A stretch of 64,000 nucleotides of DNA from Discostella pseudostelligera (GCA_036940085.1 JALLBK010000096.1:1-64000); one strand, 5' to 3'. Shown: positions 1-10,759, numbered from the stretch's first letter. Translations and numbers: made by a program. The notes: generated by a model from the letters alone, not told the origin.

Positions 1-156
1 ATCATTGGCTCGCTAAGCTTGGTGGGCGATCTTTGGCTCACTTGATGCGGAAACTACTGGGACTCGAACCCTGGCCAACACTTTTGTTCGAGTAGTCTTT
101 TGCCGCTCGGCTATATATGACCAAAGATCACCCACCAAGCTTAGCAAGCCAATGAT
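1..156. repeat. Inverted-repeat element around a tRNA-like core
   Basis: Bases 1-36 and 121-156 form an inverted repeat with 34 of 36 positions matching. The roughly 84-bp interior, read on the minus strand, carries an A-box-like TAGCCGAGCGG and a perfect B box GGTTCGAGTCC, spaced as in a Ser/Leu-type tRNA. The acceptor strands do not pair, the T stem has a mismatch and no clean anticodon stem forms, so this is a tRNA-derived remnant and not a working tRNA. The left flank is outside the window, so a target duplication cannot be tested. It may be a MITE that captured a tRNA or a SINE-like hairpin. Confidence 0.7.
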
Positions 157-313
157 TTCCCGCTGACGTCAACCCAAGTGAGCTGAGCAGCATACACATG
201 GGGGAGTTACCTCGCCGCGTAGCCTAGCTAGCGTACCACCACGGGGGAGTAATATTTGAACTCGACAGTGCAGTTTCACAAGAGCAACTGCATCAAGAAC
301 CTTGGAAAAATAC

Positions 314-362
314 ACTTTTGTTAGTTATATATAGCTGAGCAGCAAAAGACTACTCTAACATG
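314..362 (+). repeat. Second tRNA-like fragment
   Basis: The stretch around 325-358 (tatatatagctgagcagc followed by aaaagactactc) closely matches the 5' half of the tRNA-like core of the first element, here on the plus strand. The B-box half is absent. It looks like a truncated relative of the same repeat. Confidence 0.5.
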
Positions 363-952
363 GTACCAGCATGCCGCAAATGAATCAGCATTGCCATCAC
401 CTTCACTATCAACTGCAGTGTCAAATGTCCCCCAACATCTCTATCTGCATCATCAATCATCGACCGACCTGCAGCTCCCATCCTCTGCACCATCATGCGG
501 ACTTGGTAGCAGGAGGAGGATTCCAATTCCAGTTATGCCAGCAGCAGCAACTCACCTCACCTAATGTGACAACAACATCTTGATAGGTCAAACTCCTTAC
601 CATTATTGAAAAGGTCAAGATTGAACCCATTTCTACAAAAGCCATTGCATTTATCAAGAGAATCATTGCCGCTGTTACTTGGAAGTCATCAGCAACAACA
701 GTTTGGATCCATGTTGTCCATGGAATCCAACTTATACTCCAAACAAGGAGGAGATGATGCAACCATGCAAACAAAAGAATTCCATTCTCCTCTGGTGCCA
801 ACACATGGTCATGTCGAGTGACATTTATCTCTCATTGATTTAATTGACTTGGCACTGGCTTTTTCCTACTCTGCAGTCTCCTATCCTCATCCTAGGCCGG
901 TCCAGCATCAATCTTTTGTTGGTTAGTCAGTGCTAAACTGGCATTACTCTCT
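363..952 (+). other. Degenerate region upstream of the permease pseudogene
   Basis: No intact gene is visible. An open stretch rich in Ser, Pro and Gln from about 380 to 560 and broken frames to 950 could be the N-terminal tail and first membrane segments of the permease pseudogene that follows, but I cannot align it. The small ORFs here are 70-100 codons and overlap on both strands. Confidence 0.3.
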
Positions 953-3257
953 GGATTTTGCTTCACGGAACTTGCCGGTCAAATTCCCACAGCAGGTTTG
1001 ACATATGCCTATGTCTATGTGAGCATGGGTGAGCTACCGGCAACTGTTGTGGCGGGGTGTTTGAGTTTGGAATATTTGGTGAGTGCGGAAGCCATAGCAT
1101 AAGGATGGGGTGATAATATGATGGAATGGATACTTACAAAACCTGGCATCAATAACAATGGTTGGATGGCACATATCCTACAACCGGGTTGGAATTTCAA
1201 TCCGCTGGCATTTGTATTATCGGCACTAGTGGCAATGTTGCTCCTTGGTGGAGTGAAAGAGAGCAAGAATGTAACCAACTACTTCACTGTTCTGAAGATG
1301 ATGGGAATTGTCATTATTACTTTGACTGGAGTTTCCCTCTTTGATATTCGAAATCTCACGCCATTCTTACCTCCAACACTTGGTGTAAATGGTTTCTTTC
1401 ATGGTTCCACTCTTTCCTTCATGGGATACTTGGGATTTGATGAAGTATGTTGCCTCACTGCCAAGGCAATGGATCTGCAAAAGAATATGCCACAGGCAAT
1501 TATGTGGACAATTGCTATATTAACCATATCCTACATGACAGGGGACTCTTACCTTCTCGGGTATGCTTCCCTAATTTGAGGCACGAGATGTGGAATGGGC
1601 GAGTACCATGGCGAGTTTGGGAGAACCTGTCAGGCCTAGAAATAGGTTCACCCTATTGCGGTAGGTTAGGGCGTCAATTTTCAAACTGTCCTAACCAATA
1701 CCTATAGGTTGTTGTCCTGACCAAAATATCTCCCTATCATAGGGCATAGGGCAGTAATTTCTTCTCTGCCCTATTTTTTTGTAGGGCGACCTACCAAAAC
1801 CTATGCGAGGTTGACCTATCAACACGACTAGCATAAATCAAGCATGAAACACTTTTAGAGATTTACAAACTCAATTGTAAAAAGGCACAATTTTCTGTGC
1901 ATTCATCATCATCATCATCATCATCTCCTTCATTCTCTGCAGCTGCAACCTCTCCATCTTCATCATCATCTTCATCATCTTCATCAACTAACAAGTGTGC
2001 TCACACTACTAGTAAATTCTCCTGAAAGATTGACTTCTTGATTTCTACAGCGGCACTGGTGAGTGATGGCAATAGTAGTGGCAAGAACAGCTGTGTCAGC
2101 AGTGATGACAATGATGTAACAATAATGGTTTGCAGTGTGTAGCAGCAGCAGTCACAATGTTGGCACAGTATTAGTATCTCTATGGCAATACATAATCTTG
2201 TGGGTGCACTGGAATCTAGCGAGGGGTTACGGTGGGACTTCATCATACTTCCAATTCCCAATATCTTGTCGCCAAGGGAGAAGGAGATGAGTGATGCATG
2301 TACACAAGCAGAAAAGAAGCCTCCCCCCAAGCCCCCCCTTTGGAATGCCCTAAAGTAGGATAGGGCGATTTGGGAAAATGAATCACCCTACTGAATTATG
2401 TAGGGTGATTGCATTTTGCCCTACAAAAACCTAGATGTAGGGCAAAGTAGATTGCCTAAAATGATATGTTGGCACATTTTGACCCTCCCTACCCTTACCT
2501 ATGCAGTTGAAATATTTCTCCCTAAACATAGGTCAACCTATTTCTAGGTCTGGAACTTGTATTTCTCCCACTGGTCATTTTGGTGGCATTAATGGTGCAG
2601 CCTTGCTGGACATTTGTGCTAGCATGCAATGGACTGATGCCTTTGTGGTTTGGTCAGGTGGATAATTCAGGGAATATGTGGAATGGGACACTTTTTGCTG
2701 GTGTACTCATGACAATTTGCATCCTTTGTTCCGCTACAATATTTCAACGATTTCGTTTCTGCTGGAGTACGTCTGGCATTTTCCATGACCAATTCATCTC
2801 TCATCTTACTTAGGTATGAGTCTCCCGATGACTTTCCTGGACTGTTGGAGAAATTGCTCCTTGGGTCAATGTGACCTGCTTCATTTCAAGTCTGCTATTA
2901 ACGCACACATGCATGACAAATGTTGGAAAGATTATTACTGCTCCGAGCTGTTCATCTGCACTCATGACATACATTCTCATCAAACTATGGTGTCCAGCTG
3001 CTTCTTACTTTGGAGGTAAAATGCGACAGGCAACAACACAGCACATGACTGTTGGTACTGTTTTGGCTGGTGAGGAATATTTTTGAATGCCTTCCATGCC
3101 ATATCTACCATGCTTGGGAATGGCAGTGAATTGGTATCTGATTGCGCAGCTGCCATGGAATGACCTCGCTTTCCTGACCATGTTCTTAGGTTGCGCTGTA
3201 ATCTTCTACTTTTCATTTGGGTACTCCTACAGTGTTGGGAATAATGGTGGAGAATCG
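953..3257 (+). pseudogene. Cationic amino-acid permease (APC/CAT family) pseudogene, split by a MITE
   Basis: From 953 the frame reads like the CAT branch of APC permeases: FCFTELAGQIPTAG, then YAYVYVSMGELPA, then CLSLEYLVS. A TAA interrupts it at 1100-1102, where relatives have a residue before GWGDNM. The frame then continues through hydrophobic segments to a TGA at 1577 and shifts by +1 into a stretch ending MASLGEPV at the MITE. After the MITE it resumes (ACNGLMPLWFGQV, NGTLFAGVLMTI) and ends near 3257 with a last membrane segment (MFLGCAVIFYFSFGYSYSV) after several more breaks. Removing the MITE and one copy of its target duplication joins the two halves in frame. The functional ancestor would have moved cationic amino acids across a membrane; this copy cannot be translated whole. 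Confidence 0.8.
1631..2552. mobile_element. hAT-type non-autonomous DNA transposon (MITE), 922 bp
   Basis: The ends are inverted copies of CAG(G/A)CCTAGAAATAGGTT, and the flanks are 8-bp near-identical target duplications: GAACCTGT at 1623-1630 and GAACTTGT at 2553-2560. An 8-bp duplication with ends starting CAG is the signature of the hAT superfamily. Both subterminal zones (about 1650-1830 and 2340-2530) are packed with TAGGG/CCCTA motifs in both orientations, a usual layout for transposase binding. The centre has (CAT)n microsatellite and no transposase, so it would have depended on an autonomous partner. Confidence 0.8.
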
Positions 3258-4245
3258 TGATGACATCCGAAGTGGTAGTCGATGATTCAGTGCATGGTCT
3301 TCCCATTGACGATTGTGGTGAGAAGAACTCCATTACTAAAGATCAGGGGTGGAACTATTGGAAGAATGATTCTGATGAAAAGATCAATAAGGTCATGGTT
3401 ACAAATCTAGCAATTAGATTATATCTTGGCGTAGTCGGTACCACATTTTGCTTTGGACATTTGGACCTGGCCAGCAAAGGTGGACCTAGCAGCCAGTAGT
3501 AGCCAGGAAGGTGGTGGCCAGCTAATGTGGACTGTGGATCCAGCTGGAACATCGGCAGCTTGGGTGGTGTGGTTGTCATTGATGTCCCCATGGTGGCTGT
3601 AGCTGAGCAGAAGATCAAGTTTTCTAAAACCCAATGGAAGAAACCCAGGGATGGTCAGAGGAACTGCATAAATTGTATTGGTAAAATTGCAAGTATGGGA
3701 CCAATGGGGAGAGTTTTGAAAAATTCACATTCATTGAGCACAGGCATTGTTGATGGAAGACAACACCTAGTCGATGGAAACATAAGATGGGATAGAGCAA
3801 TTCGTGCATCAAGCAGTGACAGAGATGTCGCTGACAAATTACTTGCTGAATTTAACGCAAGCTTCGATATCACAAAAGTAACTGTCACAAGTATGAAAAA
3901 GCATGGGAAAAATGAAGAATCATATATGAGGTTCCAGTTGATGCAAAATGTGGAAGATCATGGCCCGATTGGTGAAAACTCTATGACCGACTTTCTCACC
4001 ACTGTGAGAACACAGAGTGCTCATCACTTGCCTTTCCAGCACCTTCCAGAACAATCAGGGAGTTGGCCGATTAATACGACAACTGGACAAACCCACTGTG
4101 AAGAGGGTAACACAAACAGCTTGTCATCAAAGTACTACTACTTCAATGCCGGCTACCTCCAAGAACGTATTCTTGCCCAAGATGCCCCACTGCCTCCCTT
4201 TTCTTTTGATGATCCAGATCTGCTGGAGAAGACATAGTGGTAGTA
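3258..4245 (+). other. Unassigned open region, possible 5' part of pseudogene copy A
   Basis: A frame without stops runs from about 3525 to a TAG at 4235-4237 (236 codons). Its apparent first codon is GTG, and I recognise no domain. It includes stretches such as SSSDRDVADKLLAEFNASFD and KYYYFNAGYLQERILAQDAP. It leads directly into copy A with a frame change, so it may be the degraded N-terminal part of that gene, but I see no similarity to the N-terminus of copy B. Confidence 0.3.
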
Positions 4246-5218
4246 GCCCGCCAACAATTCATTGCAAATAGCAATTACATTCCAAGTCTCTTTGAATCCC
4301 TTTCGAATGGACAATCCATTGATCTCCAACAGGCATTTTCAGAATGTCTTTCAAAAGACACATAAGCATTCTCCAAATCTTTGGTGATTGGTACAGGGAG
4401 AGCTGCAAGAGACATCCAGGACATTTTGAAGGAAGGTCATCCTGGTAAAATAATGATGAAAGTCGATATTCTACAAGCCATAATTACTTGGTCTAAGGGT
4501 GTTATGAAAAGGCCTGAAAGACTTCAGCAAGATAAATTGGTCGATCTTCTACAAGATATAAAAAAGGAGATTATACTTGTCATCCAGTGGCTTTATTTGG
4601 AACAACTACTAGTTCATTTGTCACTGCCATGCTCAATGCACCCTCAACCTCAGATCCAACAATTTTTGTTGTATCCAAGGATGTTGCCAGCATCAACAAG
4701 TGCGTGTGCTTCCTATCCTCTGGAGGGGACAATTGTATTTGGACTTCTATACTGCCCCCATTCTGATTCTGGGATGCAGAGTATTGCATACTGTCCAAGT
4801 TTTGTTGCTTCGCAATGACAATGACAACAGCAATGATGACAACAATGATGTTTATGGAAACATCCTCTTTGAACTGATGAGATATTACATAGTAATTCTG
4901 AGATGAAAAGAAGTTGATTTTACAAGTTGTGAGAGTTCTAGTTTAGGTACTACTTGACTTTGAGCAATCAGCAATCAACTCCGGTCACACTTGGTCACAC
5001 TTCAATCAAACTTCCTCCATTCAGGAGGGAAGTGGAAACGAATGGGCATCGTTGAATGCTGATTGGTGGAAATGAATGGCCATCGTTGAGTGCAGATTCA
5101 GATTGAATCAATGCTCGATTCCAATCAGAAAGCACATAGGCACTCACGTAGGCCCAACTGTGGTATCTGCTGGTTTGCCAACACCAATATTGTCACAACT
5201 GACAACTCTTGATGTGAT
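4246..5218 (+). pseudogene. Copy A of an unrecognised gene family, 5' part
   Basis: The frame at 4246 reads NSNYIPSLFESLSNGQSI, matching NEHFISELFDSVSNNGNI of copy B. After a stop (TAA 4363-4365) it continues to RPERLQQDK...LLQDIKKE (to about 4570), matching SPERT...DVQDYLKEE of B. The next match, GDYTCHPVALFGTTTSSF, is in the -1 frame relative to the preceding one, exactly as in B. Further stops follow from about 4756. The last 60 bases before the retrotransposon read LSQLTTLDV and continue across it as MNAAKPMGDIFE, matching EEVMQASKPIEDILV of B. No known domain is recognised and function is unknown. The gene is dead through stops, frameshifts and the copia insertion. Confidence 0.7.
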
Positions 5219-5469
5219 TGTTGGGAGATGTAGGATCACCTAGCTCATGGAAGTTACACGTGAATGATCGTGTGGTCATGAACTTTTGACATATGCCAGA
5301 ATGTAGATAAGCCATCATGACAATGTGATGGCTGGTGCATTTGAACTTCATGCTCACTCTTAGCTTTAAATCATCGTAATGAACAATTTTTGATTGACGA
5401 CTATCAATACACTTATCAGTGTGATTAGAACATGGACGGGGTGCAGCTCAGAGGTGCCCCCTTCCAACA
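5219..5469 (+). repeat. 5' LTR of the copia element
   Basis: It begins TGTTGGGAGATG and ends CCCCCTTCCAACA, with the short inverted ends TGTTGG/CCAACA. It is preceded by the target duplication GTGAT. Confidence 0.95.
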
Positions 5470-5522
5470 TTTAAAGCTAAGAGAGAGACGAGCTGAGCTA
5501 ACCGGCGTTGGAGTGAGAAACA

Positions 5523-6965
5523 TGGCTGGACGCACTGGAAAAGGTGGCCGCGGTGGGGGAGAAACCTTGGCGGTCGAGGACGTGATGGCGGTCATGGTAC
5601 TTTCTGAGGATACTCTTCAACAACTACAGCAACAAGCATGCAGAAAGGGCTGTGCGCAGAACTTGAAGGGAACGTCTTCAATATTGGACAGCGAACATCC
5701 GCTGATCTACTAAGGATGACCCTCGAGAAAGTTATCCAACATGTGGGTACAAAATATGGGGAAGATACTGCCAGCGAATTGGAAAATCGCCTTCCCATTG
5801 TTAATACTCCACCCCAACATACTACGGAGGTGCTGCGCAAGCACGCAGCAAAATTGACTCTCAAGAGAACCCAGCAGAACACACTGCTGGGTGCACATCA
5901 AACAATGGCTGCCAACCTACAGGCTGAGTTAGCTGCCAATCCCAATCTGGCAAGGACGCTGGAACTTGTGGAGATCAACAATATGATTGCCCAACTAGAA
6001 CACCATCTGGCATCTTGCCGAAGATATCCCCATCAAACTTGATGAGAGGGGAAAGTAGAATATGATGCCAAGATCAAGAGTCATAATAAAGAGTAGAAGA
6101 TCTGACGAAGATCAACCCGGGGAAGTTTACATGCTCATCATGGGGCAATGTACCCAGAGCTGCAAGACAAATTGAAGCAAGATATCTCATGGCCGGTGGT
6201 GGTAGATGCCACTCCAAAGAGTCGTATTGATTTAATTAACCTACTAATTGAGAGAGTGGTACTGAAGCAGTCTGAGACTGATCAGTATCCATGGGCCATG
6301 CTGCATGAGGCAGACATGGCCATCAAGAATCTATGGCAAGGAAGCCTTACCGATCATCAATGGGTAACAAGGATGTGAACGAGATGGGAAATTGCAAAGT
6401 CTGTGGGCATAGAATGGTTTTGTATGGTTTGGGCAGATCATTGTGCAAGGAAGAAGTATTCCGATGACTATGAGAACCTTACTGTTGACCAGCAGAGTTT
6501 GATTCACAATGAAGCCGAAGAGAGGTACATTGCATACCTCATTGTATTGAACTCAGGGTCACAACATGAACACCTTCATATGTCACTGCTGGAGGATTTT
6601 GCAAAGAAGGTTGATAACTACCCCATGACGATTCAGGAGGTGGAAACCTTCCTAGATAAATTCCCAAAGAAGACCCCTCCAGCTACAGCCTTGAAGGGAA
6701 CAGCATTCACCCAGAAGGGATCAAAGGGAAAGGTGCAGGTACCAATGCCAAGAAGAAGGTTGACGGAGAATTGAAGCCATATAATAAAAAGTTCTTTGCC
6801 GATAAAGTTTGCTTCAACTGTGCTGGTAAAGGAGGCCACCTGGCCGAATCATGCCTGAATCAATCAAGTGACGATAGCGGTACTAGTAAGTCAACATCTA
6901 AAGGGAAGTCGAAGAAGAGCAAGGGTCCAACGACGATGACAACAATGCGTCAGTATCGAGCATGA
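5523..6965 (+). pseudogene. Copia gag remnant with CCHC zinc knuckle
   Basis: The first ATG after the 5' LTR that fits a gag start is at 5523 (MAGRTGKGGRGGG). The region then runs through at least four frames broken by stops: 5523-5713, 5638-6042, 6148-6378 and 6403-6774. The 3' part (6771-6965) holds a classic zinc knuckle, CFNCAGKGGHLAESC at 6810-6854 (C-x2-C-x4-H-x4-C), followed by a Lys/Ser-rich tail. The ancestral product packaged the element RNA. No intact Gag can be made. Confidence 0.8.
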
Positions 6966-7396
6966 AGAAACTTGAAAAGGGGTTCAAGAAGATGCAAAAT
7001 ACTCTTTCGCAAATTAATGAGAAGATCGATGAAGGCAATGAGTCCGATATCTCTGAGGAGGATTCTCACTTCCAATTTGCACTTGCTCAGATTATTTTGG
7101 ATTCAGCATACCCGAGAGTAGCAGACGTGTTGAAACAATCTCATAAATTGCTTCAGGGGCTGAATATGAAAGAGGTGATATTGCTTGATAGCCAGTCTAC
7201 TATCTGTGTGTTTTGCAACAAGAAACTACTGGCTACCATCAAGACTGCCAAGTCACCACTCCATCTCCATAGCAATGGAGATTCCATGCTACTATCGAAG
7301 AAGGCCACAATCGAAAACTATGACTATGAGGTATGGTATTATCCTAATGCCATTACCAACATCTTCTCACTAAAGACTGTGAAGAAGCATTATTGA
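6962..7396 (+). pseudogene. Copia protease region remnant
   Basis: An open frame of 144 codons contains LLDSQSTICVFCNKKLL, with the protease-like DSQST at 7187-7201. I know this box from diatom copia elements in place of DSG/DTG. A Lys-rich spacer and an acidic run (SDISEEDSHF) precede it. Upstream and downstream frames are shifted, so the processing enzyme is no longer joined to the rest of the polyprotein. Confidence 0.65.
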
Positions 7397-7399
7397 GTC

Positions 7400-8180
7400 A
7401 CATATGATATTGATGATCACAGTTATTTTGTTGTTCATAGTGAAGACTGCGGCCTACTTAACATCATTTTCAGAGAGCATGAAAGTGGATTGCATTATTA
7501 TGACCCAAGAGATTGGGACAGTAATTTTGCTTTTATGGAGACGGTGGTATGTGCAAATAAGGCCTTGTTTACGAAATGACAAATCAAGGATGCACAACAA
7601 GCTTGAAGGCTGTATAAGTGCCTCTCCCATCCATCAATACAAGATTTTAAGTGGCTACTACTCCAAACGAATAGTATGAAAGACTGCCCGGTTACTCTCA
7701 AAGATGCAGAGATAGCCAAGAAGATTTGGGGACCTAACATTGCAACTCTAAAAGGAAAAACCACCTGCAGGGCTGCGGACATGGTCAAAGTGGAAAGTCT
7801 GATTCTGATTCCAAAAGAGATGATTGCAACGCACAAGAATGTGACTTTGTTAGCCATTGATATTTTCTTTGTGAACAAGATCCCATTCTTTGGGACTTTG
7901 AGCTGAAATATTTGTTTCACGGCAGTTACGCATCTATCTAACTGTACTCTTTGAATGATTTTTGCTGCATTCCAGGGTATCTACAACTATTATTACACGC
8001 GAGGATTTCGTATCACTACGGTGATGGCCGACGGTTATTTTGCTGCATTGTATCACTTAAGGCTGCATTGAAGGAATGGGGCAATGATACAAAGCTTGCT
8101 ACCAAGGTGGAAGCAAAGCAACTACATTGGAGTCCAACCAGTACATTGAAATACTTAACATTCAAGCAATGACAGCAAAT
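7400..8180 (+). pseudogene. Copia integrase region remnant
   Basis: The frame after the protease reads HESGLHYYDPRDWD (a GAG-pre-integrase type motif). LYKCLSHPSIQDFKWLL with MKDCPVT then fits the HHCC zinc-binding segment. Around 7670-7906 lies a stretch resembling the start of the catalytic core (VTLLAIDIFFVNKIPFF), followed by FQGIYNYYYTRGF and MADGYFAALY. Stops occur at about 7578, 7605 and 7904. A continuous core with all three acidic residues cannot be read. Confidence 0.65.
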
Positions 8181-8189
8181 ACTCAAGTC

Positions 8190-9139
8190 CCACATCTTCA
8201 TCATGAAGAAGAGATGTGAAAAAGTCAAGGCTCGCAAGGTAGCAGGTGGAAACAAGCAACGAGACTACGTATCGAAGGAAGATGCAAGTTCTCCCACAGT
8301 AGCTACCAAATCAGTGTTATTGTCCTGTGCAATTGATGCACAAGAAAATAGGGAGTCGGCCGTGGTTGACATCCCAAATGCATTCATACAGACGGTAGTG
8401 AAGGATGACTTGGACAAAGTAGTCATTTGCATATGTTGCATGGTCATAGACATGCTAGTCAGATTGCACCAGAGGTTTACTCTCCATATGTTACCTACAA
8501 CAAAAAGGGTAACAAACAACTGCTAGTCATCTGTTTGAATGCACTCTATGGAATGATGGTGGCGAGTCTTCTGTACTACAAGAATTTCACCACCAGCCTA
8601 AAAAGCAAGGGATTCATTATGAATCCATATGACCCTTGTGTTTGGAACAAGATCATGAATGGAAAGCAACTAACTATTGTTTTTCATGTGGATGACTGCA
8701 AGTTGTCACACGTCGACTCAAAAATACCATCGAATGGCTATGTTGAGATTATGAAAGTATATTCGAGGACAGTAGCGGCAAGATGAAAGTGAGTCAAGGC
8801 CACAAACACATGTATTTAGGCATGGCTCTTGACTATACCACTCATGGCCAATGCAAGGTCACAATGATTGGGCATGTTGATGAAATTTTGGCTGCTTGGA
8901 AAAAGGTCAATCAGAGCGCTGACAATGAGGACGGTTTCAAGACTGTCGGAAATAAGCAAAAGACAAAATCCAGTGCGGCACCAGAGAATCTTTTTGTGGT
9001 CAATGAAGATTGCAAGAAGTTGGATTCAGTGAAAGCAACGGCCTTTCACAACATCATTGCCAAGGCTCCGTATATTACGAAGCGAGCAAGGCCTGACATT
9101 TCAGTTGCAATTGCATTCTTAATGATGAGAGTGCAATAG
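8190..9139 (+). pseudogene. Copia reverse transcriptase remnant
   Basis: Three frames cover it: 8203-8526 (VDIPNAFIQT, the first catalytic Asp region), 8427-8786 (LNALYGMM, then IVFHVDDCKLSH at about 8679-8714, the catalytic YVDD-type box) and 8783-9139 (HKHMYLGMALDY, then ARPDISVAIAFL). The order and boxes are those of copia RT, and FHVDDCKLSH is typical of diatom copia lineages. Two frameshifts and a truncated fingers region show it is dead. Confidence 0.85.
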
Positions 9140-9795
9140 CCCGATCAAGATGATTGGGGCAAACTTTCTCATCTCATGAAATATCTACATGGTACTTGAG
9201 AACTACCATTGATATTGGGTGCCAACGGAATGTGCATTGTAAAATGGTACGTGGATGCATCATTTGCAGTACACCCTAACATGAGAGGTCATACAGGTGG
9301 AGCTGTCACATTAGGTCGAGGATGTCCTATTGCTATTGTCACCTCTACCAAGCAGAAGTTGAACACGAGGAGCGACTGAGAGCAAATTAGTAGGAGTGGA
9401 TGATCTAATGCCATCCATTCATTGGACTCATCATTTCTTGAAAGCCCAATGATACGACATCAATGAGAACATCTTGTACCAAGACAACAAGAGTTCGATC
9501 CTTCTTGAGAAGAATGGAAAAGCCTCCAGCAGTAAACACACGAGGCATATTGCAATCCGGTATTTCTCTGTCACCAATCACATTGCAAAAGGAGAATTGA
9601 GTATTGAGTGGTGTCTGACTGCAGATTTCATGACTAAGCCACTTCAAGGTGCAACCTTTCGAAAATTCAGAGATATCATCATGGGTATCAAAGGTATTGA
9701 GTCTGGCAACAATGTCAGTGGAAGCCCAGCAAAGCCGCTGGCAATGTTAAGTCCAATGACACCCAAGCAACAAAGTCGAGGAACATTGGGGAGTG
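9140..9795 (+). pseudogene. Copia RNase H remnant and 3' leader
   Basis: The segment at about 9240-9330 reads VKWYVDASFAVHPNMRGHTG, an RNase H start with its first Asp. YQDNKSSILLEKNGKASSSK and HIAIRYFSVTNHI (from 9474) match the later core and its His region, and TADFMTKPLQGATF is the copia end motif. Stops at about 9137, 9198 and 9378 break it. The bases before the 3' LTR (gaggaacattggggag) are a weak polypurine tract. Confidence 0.8.
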
Positions 9796-10046
9796 TGTTG
9801 GGAGACATAGAATCACCTAGCTCGTGGAAGTTACACGTGGATGATCGCATGTCCACGAACTTTTGACATATGCTGGAACATAGATAAGCCATCACGACAA
9901 TGTGATGGCTGGTGCATTTGAACTTCATGCTCACTCTTAGCTTTAAATCATTGTAATGAACATTTTTTTATTGACAACTATCAATAAGCTTATCAGTGTG
10001 ATTAGAACATGGACGAGGCGCGGCTAAGAGGCACCCCCTTCCAACA
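9796..10046 (+). repeat. 3' LTR of the copia element
   Basis: It has the same length and ends as the 5' LTR (TGTTGGGAGACA to CCTTCCAACA), with about 27 differences. It is followed directly by the target duplication GTGAT. Confidence 0.95.
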
Positions 10047-10759
10047 GTGATGAATGCTGCCAAACCAATGGGTGATATTTTTGAGGTTTTGTCCAAACAT
10101 GAAGATATCAGTCATATTGAAGTTGGGAGTTCAGTCACTGAGAACTTCACAATTATTCAACTTCCCCTCATTGACAAAGCCTTCTTCTAAACAGGAGCTG
10201 GACAATGAGGACAATAAGGTTGCAGTTGAGAATCATGCTCCTAATGCAAATGGTATTGCATTCCCATTTGGTATTCATCGGGACCACACTGACAATATAC
10301 CTCCTGCTGAGGTAGAGCCTGACAGTTCTGGTTTTGGTAAGTTCCCACCACAGCAGTGAACTTGTCCTTTATTATTTAACTTGACCAAACTAATCAATGA
10401 AANGTTTTGGTAAGTTCCCACCACAGCAGTGAACTTGTCCTTTATTATTTAACTTGACCAAACTAATCAATGAAAACATATTCTTTTCTGACATGGTCAA
10501 TGTGGTCAACTTTCACCCTACTGCTTGTGATGCAAATGTGGTAAATCTCCACCCTGCAACTAATGCTTGTGATGTGAATGTTCAGATGTTAGAACAACAC
10601 TTTGGAGTCACTATTCCTGTTATCCAGGGACAAGGTACTAGGTGCAAGCATTGCATCAGCCGCCTCAATGAAATCTATGCCAAAGATAAAAAAGAACCAG
10701 GATTTTGTTGTGATGCACATGCCTCCAGAGCTTGGAGTAAATGCATCGATAACATCTAA
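10047..10759 (+). pseudogene. Copy A of an unrecognised gene family, 3' part
   Basis: Immediately after the copia element the host frame resumes as MNAAKPMGDIFEVLSK and IEVGSSVTENFT, matching MQASKPIEDILVTLAN and IGVESSVSATTT of copy B. A TAA follows LIDKAFF, and another frame continues to about 10330 (ENHAPNANGIAFPFGIHRDH). A GTAAGT at 10337 may be an old intron donor, and the single-N assembly duplication lies there. The last frame, 10454-10759, ends with CKHC, 18 residues, CDAH: the same C-x2-C...C-x2-H C-terminus as copy B. That pattern could bind one metal ion. Function is unknown. Confidence 0.65.
10331..10475. repeat. 72-bp duplication around a single N (assembly artefact)
   Basis: Bases 10331-10402 and 10404-10475 are identical 72-bp sequences separated by one N at 10403. 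This is how an assembler leaves two overlapping contig ends that it failed to merge. The true sequence most likely has one copy. Confidence 0.9.

Larger units (their letters stand above)
5219..10046 (+). mobile_element. Ty1/copia LTR retrotransposon, decayed, inserted in copy A
   Basis: Two 251-bp LTRs with TG...CA ends bound the element, and the direct repeat GTGAT (5214-5218 and 10047-10051) is a perfect 5-bp target duplication. The internal order is gag with CCHC knuckle, protease, integrase, reverse transcriptase, RNase H, which is the copia order. Every domain is crossed by stops or frameshifts. The LTRs differ at roughly 27 positions by my count (about 89% identity), mostly transitions, so the insertion is old. 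There is no envelope-like ORF. Confidence 0.95.

Noticed and set aside
1..156. Functional tRNA-Ser/Leu gene
   Set aside because: A and B boxes are present, but acceptor and anticodon stems do not pair.
2001..2330. 109-codon minus-strand ORF inside the MITE
   Set aside because: Too short for a transposase, no catalytic motif, and partly microsatellite.
10331..10475. Tandem repeat
   Set aside because: Identical 72-bp copies around one N are better explained as an assembly overlap.
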